From JACVRM01 sp963817375 (GTDB lineage Bacteria; Actinomycetota; Thermoleophilia; Gaiellales; Gaiellaceae): a stretch of DNA of 64,000 nucleotides. Shown one piece after another: positions 42,152 to 53,589 of this stretch. The stretch spans positions 558,001 through 622,000 of the forward strand of contig CAWFOB010000001.1 in NCBI GenBank assembly GCA_963817375.1, read 5' to 3'. Within the stretch, counting starts at the first letter, position 1. Each line of letters begins with the position of its first letter. A program made the translations under genes and the position numbers. The notes below the pieces were generated by a model. It did not search any database. It saw only the letters and a list, made by a program, of their open reading frames with translations, and was not told where the DNA came from.

Positions 42152-43848
42152 GACAGCGCCTCGACGATCGGCCCGAGGGCGAGCGCCGGGAAGACCATCA
42201 GCCCGGCGGTCAAGATGATGATGCCCACGAGGAGAAAGGCAAACGTGCCGCCGTCGGTGCGGAACGTCCCCGCCGACACCGGGTGTGTCTTCTTGGCGGC
42301 GAGCGTGCCGCCGAGCGCGAGCGCCGCGATCAGCGGCACGAGCCGGCCCAGCCAGAGGGCGATCGTGCCCATGAGCGCCGAGAACTCGGTCGCGCCGTAC
42401 CCCGCGAACGCGCTGCCGTTGTTGTTGGACTGCGAGTCGTAGGCGTACAGCGCCTCCGAGAAGCCGTGGGCGGCGGGGTTGTAGATCGATTCGAGGCCGC
42501 TCTTGGTGACGACCGCGATCGCCGTCAGGACGAGCACCATCGTCGGCACGAATAGGGCCCCGATCGCAGCGAGCTTGATCTCGCGCGCCTCGATCTTCTT
42601 GCCCAGGTACTCCGGCGTTCTGCCGACCATCAGCCCCGCGATGAACACGGCGATGAGGATGTAGAAGATCATCCCGTAGAAGCCGGAGCCGACCCCGCCC
42701 CAGATCACCTCGCCGGTGAACATGTTCACGATCGGGACCGCGCCGCCACCGGCCGTCAGCGCGTCATGGCCGCCGTTGACCGAGCCGTTCGACGCATTGG
42801 TGGTCGCGACCGCCCAGTTCACGGTGTCGGCGATGCCGAAGCGAACCTCCTTGTCGGCCATGTTGCCCCCGCTCTGGCCGTGCCCCTGCGTGATGTTGAC
42901 GCCGGAGGCCCGCAGCACCTGGGAGCCGTGCTGCTCGGCCGGCAGGGCAACGGCGATGCCGATGACGGTCATTGCGAGCATCGCGCCGTAGACCGGCAGC
43001 GCCTGCCGGCGGTCGCCGACCATCCGGCCGAACATGAAGACCGTTGCGGCCGGGATCAGCAGGATCGACAGCATCTCGAGGAAGTTCGTGAATCCGTTCG
43101 GGTTCTCGAACGGCACGGCGGAGTTCGAGTTGAAGAAGCCGCCGCCGTTCGTCCCGAGCTGCTTGATCGCGATCTGCGACGCGACCGGGCCGCGCGCGAT
43201 TGTCTGCGTCGCGCCCTCGAGCGTGTGGGCGACGGCGGCGCCGCTGAAGGTCTGCGGCACGCCCTGCGACATGAGGATCACCGCGAGGACGACGGCGAGC
43301 GGCAGCAGGATGTAGGCGATCGACCGGTAGAGGTCGACCCAGAAGTTGCCCAGCAGGGTGGTCGAGCGGCGCGAGAAGCCCCGGATCACGGCGACCAGGA
43401 CGGCCATGCCGATGCCCGCCGAGACGAAGTTCTGCACGGCAAGCCCCGCCATCTGCGACAGGTACGACATCGTGAACTCGCCGCCGTAGTACTGCCAGTT
43501 CGTGTTCGTCACGAAGCTGGCGGTCGTGTTCATCGCGATGTGCGGCGACACGGCCGGCAGGTTGTCCGGGTTCAGCGGCAGGTGCTCCTGGAGGCGAAGC
43601 AGCAGGTAGAGCAGCACGGCGAAGACCGTCATGAAGACGATCGCGACCTTCGCGTAGCTCTTCCAGTCCTGCTCCTGCGTCGGGTCGGTGCCCATCAGCC
43701 GGTAAAAGCCGCGCTCGGGCGCCGTGACCCAGCGCGGCGCGCGGAAGCGGTCCGAGTAGACGTAGGCCATCCACTTGCCGAGCGGGTAGCTCAGCGCGAC
43801 GAGGACGACCAGGTAGAGGACGATCTGGCCGATGCCCTCGCCGCTCAC
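42148..43848 (-). CDS. kdpA: Potassium-transporting ATPase subunit KdpA
   Basis: 566 aa, about ten TM helices, K+-channel-like subunit that selects and passes K+. Selectivity-filter regions visible: ASFVTNTNWQYYGGE, GTNGGGFFNSNSAVPFENPN, DTVNWAVATTNASNGSVNGG and GYGATEFSALMG-type loops. GTG start 43846-43848 (MSGEGIGQIVLYLVVLVALS) overlaps the kdpF stop. Part of the K+-starvation inducible kdp operon. Confidence 0.97.
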   Translation of the reverse strand: MSGEGIGQIVLYLVVLVALSYPLGKWMAYVYSDRFRAPRWVTAPERGFYRLMGTDPTQEQDWKSYAKVAIVFMTVFAVLLYLLLRLQEHLPLNPDNLPAVSPHIAMNTTASFVTNTNWQYYGGEFTMSYLSQMAGLAVQNFVSAGIGMAVLVAVIRGFSRRSTTLLGNFWVDLYRSIAYILLPLAVVLAVILMSQGVPQTFSGAAVAHTLEGATQTIARGPVASQIAIKQLGTNGGGFFNSNSAVPFENPNGFTNFLEMLSILLIPAATVFMFGRMVGDRRQALPVYGAMLAMTVIGIAVALPAEQHGSQVLRASGVNITQGHGQSGGNMADKEVRFGIADTVNWAVATTNASNGSVNGGHDALTAGGGAVPIVNMFTGEVIWGGVGSGFYGMIFYILIAVFIAGLMVGRTPEYLGKKIEAREIKLAAIGALFVPTMVLVLTAIAVVTKSGLESIYNPAAHGFSEALYAYDSQSNNNGSAFAGYGATEFSALMGTIALWLGRLVPLIAALALGGTLAAKKTHPVSAGTFRTDGGTFAFLLVGIIILTAGLMVFPALALGPIVEALS

Positions 43849-43934
43849 AGGCGCTCACCCCTGAGCAGCGCGTAGATGAGGTACGCGAAGACGGCCAGCG
43901 AGATCAGCAGGCCGAAGATGTCGCCGCCGCTCAT
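43845..43934 (-). CDS. kdpF: KdpF small subunit
   Basis: 29 aa: MSGGDIFGLLISLAVFAYLI followed by YALLRGERL, one TM helix. Position directly before kdpA, the KdpF-type AYLIYALLR(G/A)E C-terminus and the GTGA overlap with kdpA identify it as the stabilising peptide KdpF. ATG 43932-43934 overlaps the stop of another micro-gene upstream. Confidence 0.9.
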   Translation of the reverse strand: MSGGDIFGLLISLAVFAYLIYALLRGERL

Positions 43935-44014
43935 ACGCGGTCAAGCGCCCAGATGAGCGCGAACGCGAAGGCCAGGCAGGCCACGGTGATGAAGATGCCG
44001 AGAAGCTCGATCAC
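43931..44014 (-). CDS. 27-aa membrane micro-protein upstream of kdpF
   Basis: GTG 44012-44014: MIELLGIFITVACLAFAFAL then IWALDRV, one TM helix. Its TGA overlaps the kdpF ATG (ATGA), exactly like the other joints in this operon, which argues for real translation. No family recognised; may be a second Kdp accessory peptide and first gene of the kdpFACB transcript. Confidence 0.7.
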   Translation of the reverse strand: MIELLGIFITVACLAFAFALIWALDRV

Positions 44015-44068
44015 GGTCTCGAGCTTCGCCCCGCGCGTGGCAAGGCGTGCTCAGGATCCCGCGGAAGC

Positions 44069-44081
44069 GCCTTAAAGTTGC

Positions 44082-44087
<6 letters not shown>
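44069..44087. promoter_or_regulatory. Candidate KdpE binding site (tandem direct repeat)
   Basis: GCCTTAAAG (44069-44077) and GCCTAAAG (44080-44087) repeat with 11-base spacing, an AT-rich spot about 55-75 bases before the first micro-gene. OmpR-family regulators bind direct repeats one helical turn apart, so this is a likely KdpE site. It overlaps the kdpE stop codon. Confidence 0.5.
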
Positions 44088-44764
<677 letters not shown>

Positions 44765-44768
<4 letters not shown>

Positions 44769-46147
44769 GCCGGGAGCTCGGCCGGCACTTCGACGACGGG
44801 GAGCGCGACCGCGAGCGTCGTGCCCTGCCCCGGGCGCGACTCCGCCCAGACGCGCCCACCGTTCGCTTCAACGAAGCCGCGCGCGATGGCCAGGCCCAGC
44901 CCGGCTCCCGCGCGGTCGTCCCTCGCGCCGCGGTAGAACGGCTCGAAGACGCGCTCGAGGTCGGCCTCCGGGATCCCGGGGCCCTGGTCGACGACTCGGA
45001 CGATCGCCTCCTTGCGCGTCGCGGTGGTCCGCACGTGCACGACACCGGTGTTGGGCGAGAACTTGACCGCGTTCTCGATCAGGTTCGCGAGCACGCGCTG
45101 GAACTGGCCGGCATCGACGCGAACGAGCGCCGACTCGCCGGCGACGGCGACCCGCGCCTTTGCACCGGAGGCGTCGACCGAAGCGCGGACGAGGTCGTCG
45201 AGCGACCAGATCTCGGGCTCTGGTGCGGCCGCGCCGGCCTCGAGCCGGGACAGGTCGAGCAGGTCGGCGACGAGACGCGACAGCCGCTCGGAGTCGAGGT
45301 CGATGGTCTCGAGCAGCTCGCGGCGATCCAGCTCGGTCAGCTCGAGCGATTCGCTGCGCAGGGCCCCCACCGCCGTACGGATCCCGGTCAGCGGCGAGCG
45401 TAGGTCGTGCGAGACGGCACGTAGCAGGGCGGTCTTGACCAGGTCGCTGCGACGCAGCGTCTCGGCCTCGAGCGCCTCCCGCTCCAGCGCCTCGCGCTCC
45501 ACGGCGACGGCAAGCAGCGCGGCGAGCGCCGGCAGGAAGCGGCTGCGCACGGCGAGGTTTGGCTCGGCGCCGCGCGGCGTGGCGATCGCCCCCACGCGCC
45601 GGCCCGCCACCTCCAGCGGGTACGACGCCTGGGCCCCGTCGTAGCGCGTGGACGTCCCGAGCTCGATGTGCGCTTTCGGAACGCCGAGGACGGCCGCCGC
45701 GCGGGCGGCGATGTCGTCGAGCTCCTCGTCGATCTCGCGCCCGCGCAGCAGCTCGGTGGCGAGCGCCGCGAGAACTGCAGACTCGCGCTCGCGCTGCTCG
45801 GCCGTCGCCGCACGGCGGCGTGCGCTCGCGGCGAGCTCGCTGACGACGATCGCCGTCGCGGAGAAGACGGCCAGCGCGAACCAGTTCTCCCCCTCCCGCA
45901 GCGTGAACGTGTGCGTCGGCGGCAGGAAGAAGTAGTTGAAGGTGAGCATGCAGACGACGGCGAGCGGAAGGGAGAACCAGAGCCCCCAGAGCACCGCGAC
46001 CGGGAGGACGGCGAAGATGTAGAGGACGCCCAGGCTGAGCACCGGAACGTGGTCGTCCAGGACCCCAATGGCAAGCGTGACGATGGCGACCGCGGCCGCG
46101 CTCGCCGCGACCGGCACCAGGAGACGCCTCACCAGGTCAGCGCGCAT
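44765..46147 (-). CDS. kdpD: KdpD-type sensor histidine kinase half (DUF4118-GAF-HisKA-HATPase)
   Basis: 460 aa equivalent to the C-terminal half of KdpD. Four TM helices of the DUF4118 module (residues ~8-108, with LTFNYFFLPPTHTFTL), a GAF-like domain ~120-225, then the transmitter: RAVSHDLRSPLTGI (His247), N-box NLIENAVKFSPNTG, G-boxes VVDQGPGIPEADLERVF and GAGLGLAIARGFVEANGG. The N-terminal KdpD/USP part is missing and encoded as a separate protein at 38355-39446. Start ATG 46145-46147, 32 bases from a divergent gene. Confidence 0.93.
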
Positions 46148-46179
46148 AGGTCAACCGTAGACCCGGTAGCCTCGCCCGG

Positions 46180-46929
46180 GTGCACCTCGGCGCGATCCTC
46201 CCGAATTTCGGCGACGGGTCCTCGCCGGCCGGGATCCGCCGGGCGACGGAGGCGGCGGAGGAAGCCGGGTTCGACTCCGTCTGGACGACCGAGCACATCG
46301 TCGTCGGCCCCGAGGGCGTCGACCCGTACGGCCGGGTCTACGACCCGCTCGTCACGCTCGGCTGGATCGCCGGCTGGACGGAGCGGATCGGGCTCGGGAC
46401 CTCGATTGTGCTCGTGCCGCTGCACAACCCGTTCCACCTCGCCAAGGAGGTGGCGACGGTGCAGGAGCTGTCGGGCGGGCGCTTCCGTCTCGGCGTCGGC
46501 ATGGGCTGGCACCGCGACGAGTACGAGTTCATGGGCATCCCGTTCGAGGGCCGCGGCCGGCGCGGCGACGAGGCGCTCCGGCTCATGCGGGCGCTCTGGA
46601 CGGGCGAGCCGGAGTTCCACGGCGAGATCTGGTCGTACGAGAACGCGACGGCGGAGCCGCACCCGTCGCCGATCCCGGAGATCTGGGTCGGCGGCAGCTC
46701 GGAGCGCGCCATCCGCCGCGCGCGGGAGCTCGGCGACGTCTGGCATCCGTCGCGCGGCTCCGACGTCGACCACGTGCGCGCGGTCAAGGAACGGTTCCCG
46801 GAGCTGCGCATCGTCCCGCGCACGCGGCCCGCGCTCGTCGACGCGATGCTGGAGGCGGGTGCCGAGGGCGCCGTCGTCGCGTTCGAGGACGAGGTCGAGA
46901 TGCGCGCGTTCCCCGGGCGCTACCGGTGA
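46180..46929 (+). CDS. LLM-class F420-dependent oxidoreductase
   Basis: 249 aa, GTG start 46180-46182. Luciferase-like TIM barrel: MHLGAILPNFGDGSSPAGIR, EAGFDSVWTTEHIVVGPEG, IGLGTSIVLVPLHNPFHLAK, LSGGRFRLGVGMGWHRDEYE and PEIWVGGSSERAIRRARELG, the pattern of F420-dependent (rather than FMN) enzymes of actinobacteria. Slightly short (typical 280). Substrate unknown. Followed by a strong terminator. Confidence 0.88.
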   Translation: MHLGAILPNFGDGSSPAGIRRATEAAEEAGFDSVWTTEHIVVGPEGVDPYGRVYDPLVTLGWIAGWTERIGLGTSIVLVPLHNPFHLAKEVATVQELSGGRFRLGVGMGWHRDEYEFMGIPFEGRGRRGDEALRLMRALWTGEPEFHGEIWSYENATAEPHPSPIPEIWVGGSSERAIRRARELGDVWHPSRGSDVDHVRAVKERFPELRIVPRTRPALVDAMLEAGAEGAVVAFEDEVEMRAFPGRYR

Positions 46930-46941
46930 CGCGGGGGAGGC

Positions 46942-46968
46942 GGAGGGCCGGCTAGCAGCCGGCCCTCC
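46942..46968. terminator. Terminator hairpin between convergent genes
   Basis: Perfect 12-base arms GGAGGGCCGGCT (46942-46953) and AGCCGGCCCTCC (46957-46968), three-base loop, located between the stops of two convergent genes; serves both strands. Confidence 0.75.
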
Positions 46969-46978
46969 GTCAGGTGAG

Positions 46979-47717
46979 CTAGGAGTCGGTGGAGGTCGGC
47001 TCGTGCTCGGCGATGCGAGCGGCCGGGGTGGCCCCGACCTGCGCGAGCGTCGAGCCACGCGGGGCGCGGACGCGAACCGTCACGCGGTCGCCGGCCTTGA
47101 GGTCGGTGGCGGCGATGACGGTCGGGACCTTGCCCTGCCAGAGGATGAAGGTGGTGTGCGAGTCGTACGCGAACGTCTCGTCGACAGGGGCGCCGAGCAT
47201 CGAGCGGAGCGCCCGGTGGTTGCCGTCGAGCACGTGCAGGCTGACGGAGCTCGTGCCCGCGGTCGCGTTCAGCGTGCCGCGGAAGAGCCACAGCGCCTGG
47301 TGCGGCCGGCCCGGATGGCCGCCGCGGTCGGCGACGATCGACGCGGGCGTAGTCGCGATCTGGAGGATCGACGAGTCGCGCGCCGCGCGGATATGGACGG
47401 TGACGAGGTCACCGGCGGTCAGGGAGTCGATCGAGACGACCGAGGGCTTCCCCTTGCGTCCAGAGCAGGAACTCGGTGTCGCCGTCGACCGCGAAGTTCT
47501 GGTTGCGGCTCTGGCCGACGAGCTTCTCGAGCGCCAGATGGTTCCCGGTCTTGACGTCCACCGCGATCGCGGTGGCGTTCGACGCCGGGTCGGCGAGCAG
47601 CCTGCCGGTGAAGGTGAACTCGACCGGCTTCGGCCCGTTCACGGCGACTGCCGTCCCGGCCGCGACCGCCACCGCGACCGTCAGGAGTGCAACGAGGAAA
47701 ATCGTGGTCCGTTTCAT
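46979..47717 (-). CDS. Secreted two-repeat beta protein (DUF5666-like; frameshifted as sequenced)
   Basis: About 245 aa when one extra A near 47460 (TGGACGC for TGGCGC) is removed. Signal peptide MKRTTIFLVALLTVAVAVAA, then two ~95-residue repeats: FTGRLLADPASNATAIAVDV ... FLLWRKGKPSVVSIDSL ... AGDLVTVHIRAARDSS, and FRGTLNATAGTSSVSLHVLD ... FILWQGKVPTVIAATDLKAG. The G-D-x-V-T-V motif recalls DUF5666/OB-like beta domains; the protein at the right end of the window has related repeats. Probable wall or extracellular protein of unknown role. Confidence 0.65.
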
Positions 47718-47841
47718 GCCAGCTCCTTCTGTGAGGTTGGAGGGACAGAACGGATGGTCTCTGGCAGGTGTCAGGCTTCCGTAAGCGGCACGTAAACCCA
47801 GCGAAAGGCGCCCGTAAATCTTCCCGACCAGGAAGTCCGAC

Positions 47842-47862
47842 TTAGTGGCTGTCAGCCACTAA
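47842..47862. terminator. Terminator hairpin after hppA
   Basis: TTAGTGGCT (47842-47850), loop GTC, AGCCACTAA (47854-47862): perfect nine-base arms just downstream of the hppA stop. In hppA orientation it reads GAGTTAGTGGCTGACAGC, nearly the same as the hairpin at 4463-4492. Confidence 0.65.
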
Positions 47863-47881
47863 CTCGGGCGGGGCGAGCCGT

Positions 47882-49927
<2,046 letters not shown>

Positions 49928-49977
49928 AGGAAGCGCCGGACTGCCCCGGCGCCGCGGTTTTGTATCAGACGGGAGAA

Positions 49978-50004
49978 GGCGGCGCGCCGGTAAGGCGCGC
50001 CGCC
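49978..50004. terminator. Terminator hairpin after mtnP
   Basis: GGCGGCGCGCC (49978-49988), loop GGTAA, GGCGCGCCGCC (49994-50004): perfect 11-base arms just beyond the mtnP stop. Confidence 0.7.
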
Positions 50005-50016
50005 CAGCTCAGGTCG

Positions 50017-50807
50017 TCACACCCGCGCGCCCTGCAGCGCGGTCGCGCACACGTCCTCCGGTTGCAGCCCGATCTTCGGGATGACGGCGAAGAGCAGCTC
50101 ACGCAGCCGCTCGTTGTTCTCGGTGAAGACTTTCAGCACCGCCTCGTGCGAGACCGGCTCGGCGCCCTCGACGCCGACGTCGTGGTCGGTGACCATCGAG
50201 ATGTTGGCGTAGCAGAGCTCGAGCTCGCGGGCGAGGTAGCCCTCGGGATACGCGGTCATGTTGATCATGTGCCAGCCGGCGTCGCGGAACCACTTCGACT
50301 CGGCACGCGTCGAGAACCGCGGCCCCTGGATGGTCACGACCGTGCCGCCGTCGCGCACCGGGATGCCGAGCTCGCCGGCGGTGTCGACGAGCAAGCGGCG
50401 GAGATCCGGGCAGTACGGGTCGGCCGCGGAGACGTGCGTCGTCTCCGGCCCGTCGTAGAACGTGTCCGCGCGGCCGCTCGTGCGGTCGACGAACTGGTCG
50501 CAGACGACGAACTCGCCGAGCTGGAGGTCGGCCTGCAGCGCGCCCGATGCGCAGGGGCCGATGATCCGCCGCACGCCCGAGCTCGCGCATCGCCCAGACG
50601 TTCGCCCGGTACGGGATCCGGTGCGGCGGCAGCTCGTGGCTCACGCCGTGGCGGGGCAGGAACGCGACCCGCTTCCCGCCGATCTCGCCGATGAACGAGC
50701 GGCGCCGACGGGGCTCCGTACGGCGTCTCGACCTCAACCTCCTCGACATCGTCGAGGAACGAGTAGAAGCCGGACCCGCCGAAGACCCCGATCTCAGCCG
50801 TCGCCAC
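50017..50807 (-). CDS. mtnP: S-methyl-5'-thioadenosine phosphorylase (two frameshifts as sequenced)
   Basis: Phosphorolysis of MTA in methionine salvage and polyamine metabolism. GTG 50805-50807 starts MATAEIGVFGGSGFYSFLDD; then FIGEIGGKRVAFLPRHGVSH and LPPHRIPYRANVWAMRELG in a second frame, and RRIIGPCASGALQADLQLGE to the end in a third (VTIQGPRFSTRAESKWFRDA, MTAYPEGYLARELELCYANI, DHDVGVEG). One extra base near 50705 (GTTCATC) and one near 50585 (CGGGCGTG) account for both breaks; joined length 262 aa is normal. The Asp in TDHD fits MTA/purine specificity. Confidence 0.88.
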
Positions 50808-51165
50808 TCGCGCCCTCGTCGGCGGCGGACGCGAAGGCGAGCTGCAGGTTCGTGACGAGCTGCTGCAGGTCGCGGGTGACCTCGGGCGGCACGACGCCGT
50901 CCAGCACCGGCACGAGCGCGCGGATCGCGTCGATGGCAACGCGTCCCTCGGTCAGGTCGCGGCTCTGCGCGTCCAGCTTCGCCCACGCGACCTGCGCCAG
51001 CGTCGGAATCAGCGAGAGGACGACGTCGGAGGCCTTCAGCCGGCGGAGCTGCTCGGCGAGCTCCTCGGGGGTCGGCATCTCCGGCTGCGGCTGCGACGGC
51101 GGCTCCGGCTCGCGTGGACGGTCGGCACTGCCGCCCGGCGGCACCCAGATGCCCGAGTCAGCCAA
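50794..51165 (-). CDS. DUF1844-family protein
   Basis: 123 aa. Low-complexity Pro/Glu-rich N-terminus (residues 10-40, PREPEPPSQPQPEMPTPEEL) followed by a helical domain, LKASDVVLSLIPTLAQVAWA and EGRVAIDAIRALVPVLDGVV ... LQQLVTNLQLAFASAADEG, which matches DUF1844. Function unknown. Overlaps mtnP by 14 bases and the upstream ligase gene by eight. Confidence 0.7.
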   Translation of the reverse strand: MADSGIWVPPGGSADRPREPEPPSQPQPEMPTPEELAEQLRRLKASDVVLSLIPTLAQVAWAKLDAQSRDLTEGRVAIDAIRALVPVLDGVVPPEVTRDLQQLVTNLQLAFASAADEGASGDG

Positions 51166-52319
51166 CGACCGGCTCCTCCTGCCGCACGAGCAGGCCGGCG
51201 TAGATGTCGCGGAGCGACGCGCCCTCCTCGAAGCGCGCGATCTGGCGCTCGGCCGAGTTCTGCGCCGGAACGGTGAGGTACGGGGCGGCGCCGAGCTCCT
51301 CGGCGACCGGCATCACCCACTCGATCAGCTCCTCGATCGCAGCCCGCGCCGGACGGACGCGCAGCGTGCGCAGGTCGATGAGCTCGCCGGAGAGCCCGAA
51401 GCGGATCGCGCGCCACAGGTTCTCCTCGATCAGGCGTCGCGGCGGGTCCCAGAGGGGCTCGCCCTCGTCCAGCGCCCTCGCGACCCGGGCGGTGAGCGCG
51501 TAGATCAGCGCGGCGAGCGACCGCGCGTCCGCGAGGTCGGGCTGCGCGTCGCAGATCCGCATCTCCACCGTCGGGAACGCGAGGTGCGCGCGCACGCTCC
51601 ACCAGAGCTGCGTGTGCTCGGTGACCGAGCCGGTCTCGTAGAGCAGGCGCACGTAGTCCTCGTACTCATCCCAGCTCTGCAGGGTGTCCGGGACCCCGCA
51701 GCGCGGGAACATGCGCGTGAAGATCTGCGTCCGCGCCGAGTGCAGGCCCGTGTTGACGTTCTCGACGAACGGCGAGCTGGCGGAGAGCGCGAGCAGGTCG
51801 GGCATGTACGGGCGGAGCGCGCTCGTCACGCGGACGGCGCGGTCGGCGCCCTTGACCGCCACGTGCACGTGCAGCCCGAACGAGTTGTTGCGCCAGACGA
51901 CGTAGCGGAGGATCTCGTCGTTCCGGCGGTAGTGCGGCGTGTCGATGATCCGCTGGTCCTGCCAGCGGCTCCACGGATGCGTGCCGGCCGCGGCGAGCTC
52001 GACGCCCTCGGCGGTCGCGAGCTCGAGCACCTGCCCGCGCCGCTCGCCCATCAGGGCGGCGGCCTCCGGGAAGCGCTCCGCCTTGCCGGTCCGTACCTCG
52101 ACCTCGGACGCGATCAGCTCACCGACCAGGTGATCCTCGACGCGGCGTCCCACGAGACATCAGCTGGAGCGCCTCGAAGCGGTCGGTCAGCTCGAGCGTC
52201 GACGGGTCGAGGATCGCGAACTCCTCCTCCACCGCCAGCGTGAAGTCGTCGGCCGCGTCGTAGCGCTCGCGCGCGCCGCGCAGCAGCTCCTCGTAGTGCA
52301 CCCGCTGCTCGTCTCCCAT
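51158..52319 (-). CDS. Carboxylate-amine ligase of the GCS2/YbdK type (frameshifted as sequenced)
   Basis: About 386 aa. N-terminus MGDEQRVHYEELLRGARERY then DDFTLAVEEEFAILDPSTLE (acidic metal motif of GCS2 ligases) in one frame; from RVEDHLVGELIASEVEVRTG onward a second frame with NNSFGLHVHVAVKGADRAVR, ASSPFVENVNTGLHSARTQI and FPTVEMRICDAQPDLADARS. The break is near 52150 (one extra A in GGGACGC restores RGRRVEDHL). Type-2 glutamate-cysteine ligase-like enzymes make gamma-glutamyl amides; exact substrates unknown (YbdK has weak GCL activity). Confidence 0.85.
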
Positions 52320-52339
52320 CGCGGGGGAAAGCGTAGTTC

Positions 52340-53581
52340 CTATTGGAACGGCGCCAGCAGGCGCTCGGCGACGCTGCTCCAGCTCCAGCGCTCGACCGCG
52401 GTCTGCCGAGCGAGCTCGCCCAGGCGGCGCCGCTCGCCGGCGGGAAGCGAGAGCAGCTCGTTGAGCCTGGCCGCGAGGTCGTCGGCGTCACCGCTCCGGA
52501 AGCTTGCGAGCGCGGCCCGCTCGGGGCCGTACGCCTCCTCGATCCCGGCGGCGACCTCGGCGAGGCCGGAGTGGCGGGCGACCACGGGTGGGCAGCCGGC
52601 CGCGGCCGCCTCGGCGGCCACCATCCCGAACGCCTCCGGGAAGATCGACGGCACGACGGCGACGTCGCAGAGCGAGAGCACGTGCACGAGATGCCGGTGC
52701 TCGAGCGCACCTGTGAAGAGCGTGCCGGACGGGGCCATCGCCTCGAGCTCGGTGCGGTAGTCGCCGAAGCCGACGATCAGGGCGCGGGCGTCGACGTCGC
52801 GTAGCGCGTCGAAGAGCACGTGGACGCCCTTGTTGCGTAGGAGCTTGCCGAAGTAGAGGACGGTCGGCTCGTCAGAGGCGAAGAACGCCTCGAGCCTCCC
52901 GGCGTTGCCCTCGTCCGGCTGGCGCTGGTTCGCGTTCCCCGGGTTCGGCGGGTCGCGCCGGGCCTCCTCGAGTAGGCCGGCGAGCGCCTCCTCCCGGCTC
53001 TCCGGATGGAAGTCGTCGACGTCGACGCCCGGCGGCACCTCGTACACGCGGTCGACATGGCCGACGACCTCCTCGAGCACCTCCCGGATGTGCTCGGAGC
53101 CGACGAACACGGCGCGCGCGTCGGCCAGCGCCGCCAGTCCGCGCTCGACGAGCTCGGCACGGCCGCGCATCGAGTACTCGAGCTCCGAGCCGTGCGCCTT
53201 GACCGCGAACGGAGCCCCGGCCCCGTCGGCGACGGCGCCGCCGGGCAGGACGTGGTTCGCGAACACGAGGTCGGCCGGGAGCTCGGCCTGCACGGCGTCC
53301 ACGTTCGCGCGAACGTAGCGCGCCCACTCCAGAGCGGTGAAGTCCTGGATGTACTTCGCCTCGAGCCCCTCGTAGCGGTCGAGCACGAAGGTGGGCAGCA
53401 GCCCGCCGATGTCCGGCCGCACCACGCGCGCCCCGGCGAGGTCGAAGCGCTCGGGATGCGGCTCCTGGCACACCACCACGACGTCGTGCCCGGCAAGGCT
53501 CCACGCGCGCGCGAGCGCCCGCGTGTAGATGTTCGACCCCGTGCCCGAGAGCAGGTAGCCGTGCCAGACGACGATCCGCAC
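52340..53581 (-). CDS. Family 4 glycosyltransferase
   Basis: 413 aa GT-B enzyme; GTG start 53579-53581 (MRIVVWHGYLLSGTGSNIYT). N-domain: ALARAWSLAGHDVVVVCQEP, VFANHVLPGGAVADGAGAPF, KAHGSELEYSMR. C-domain: VLYFGKLLRNKGVHVLFDAL, LFTGALEHRHLVHVLSLCDV and the nucleotide-sugar motif VPSIFPEAFGMVAAEAAAAG (E-x7-E). A linker at about 230-255 is rich in Pro/Asn/Gln (PPNPGNANQRQPDEGN). Acceptor unknown; resembles enzymes of glycolipid, mycothiol or sucrose-type synthesis. Confidence 0.88.
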   Translation of the reverse strand: MRIVVWHGYLLSGTGSNIYTRALARAWSLAGHDVVVVCQEPHPERFDLAGARVVRPDIGGLLPTFVLDRYEGLEAKYIQDFTALEWARYVRANVDAVQAELPADLVFANHVLPGGAVADGAGAPFAVKAHGSELEYSMRGRAELVERGLAALADARAVFVGSEHIREVLEEVVGHVDRVYEVPPGVDVDDFHPESREEALAGLLEEARRDPPNPGNANQRQPDEGNAGRLEAFFASDEPTVLYFGKLLRNKGVHVLFDALRDVDARALIVGFGDYRTELEAMAPSGTLFTGALEHRHLVHVLSLCDVAVVPSIFPEAFGMVAAEAAAAGCPPVVARHSGLAEVAAGIEEAYGPERAALASFRSGDADDLAARLNELLSLPAGERRRLGELARQTAVERWSWSSVAERLLAPFQ

Positions 53582-53589
53582 TCGGCGGA

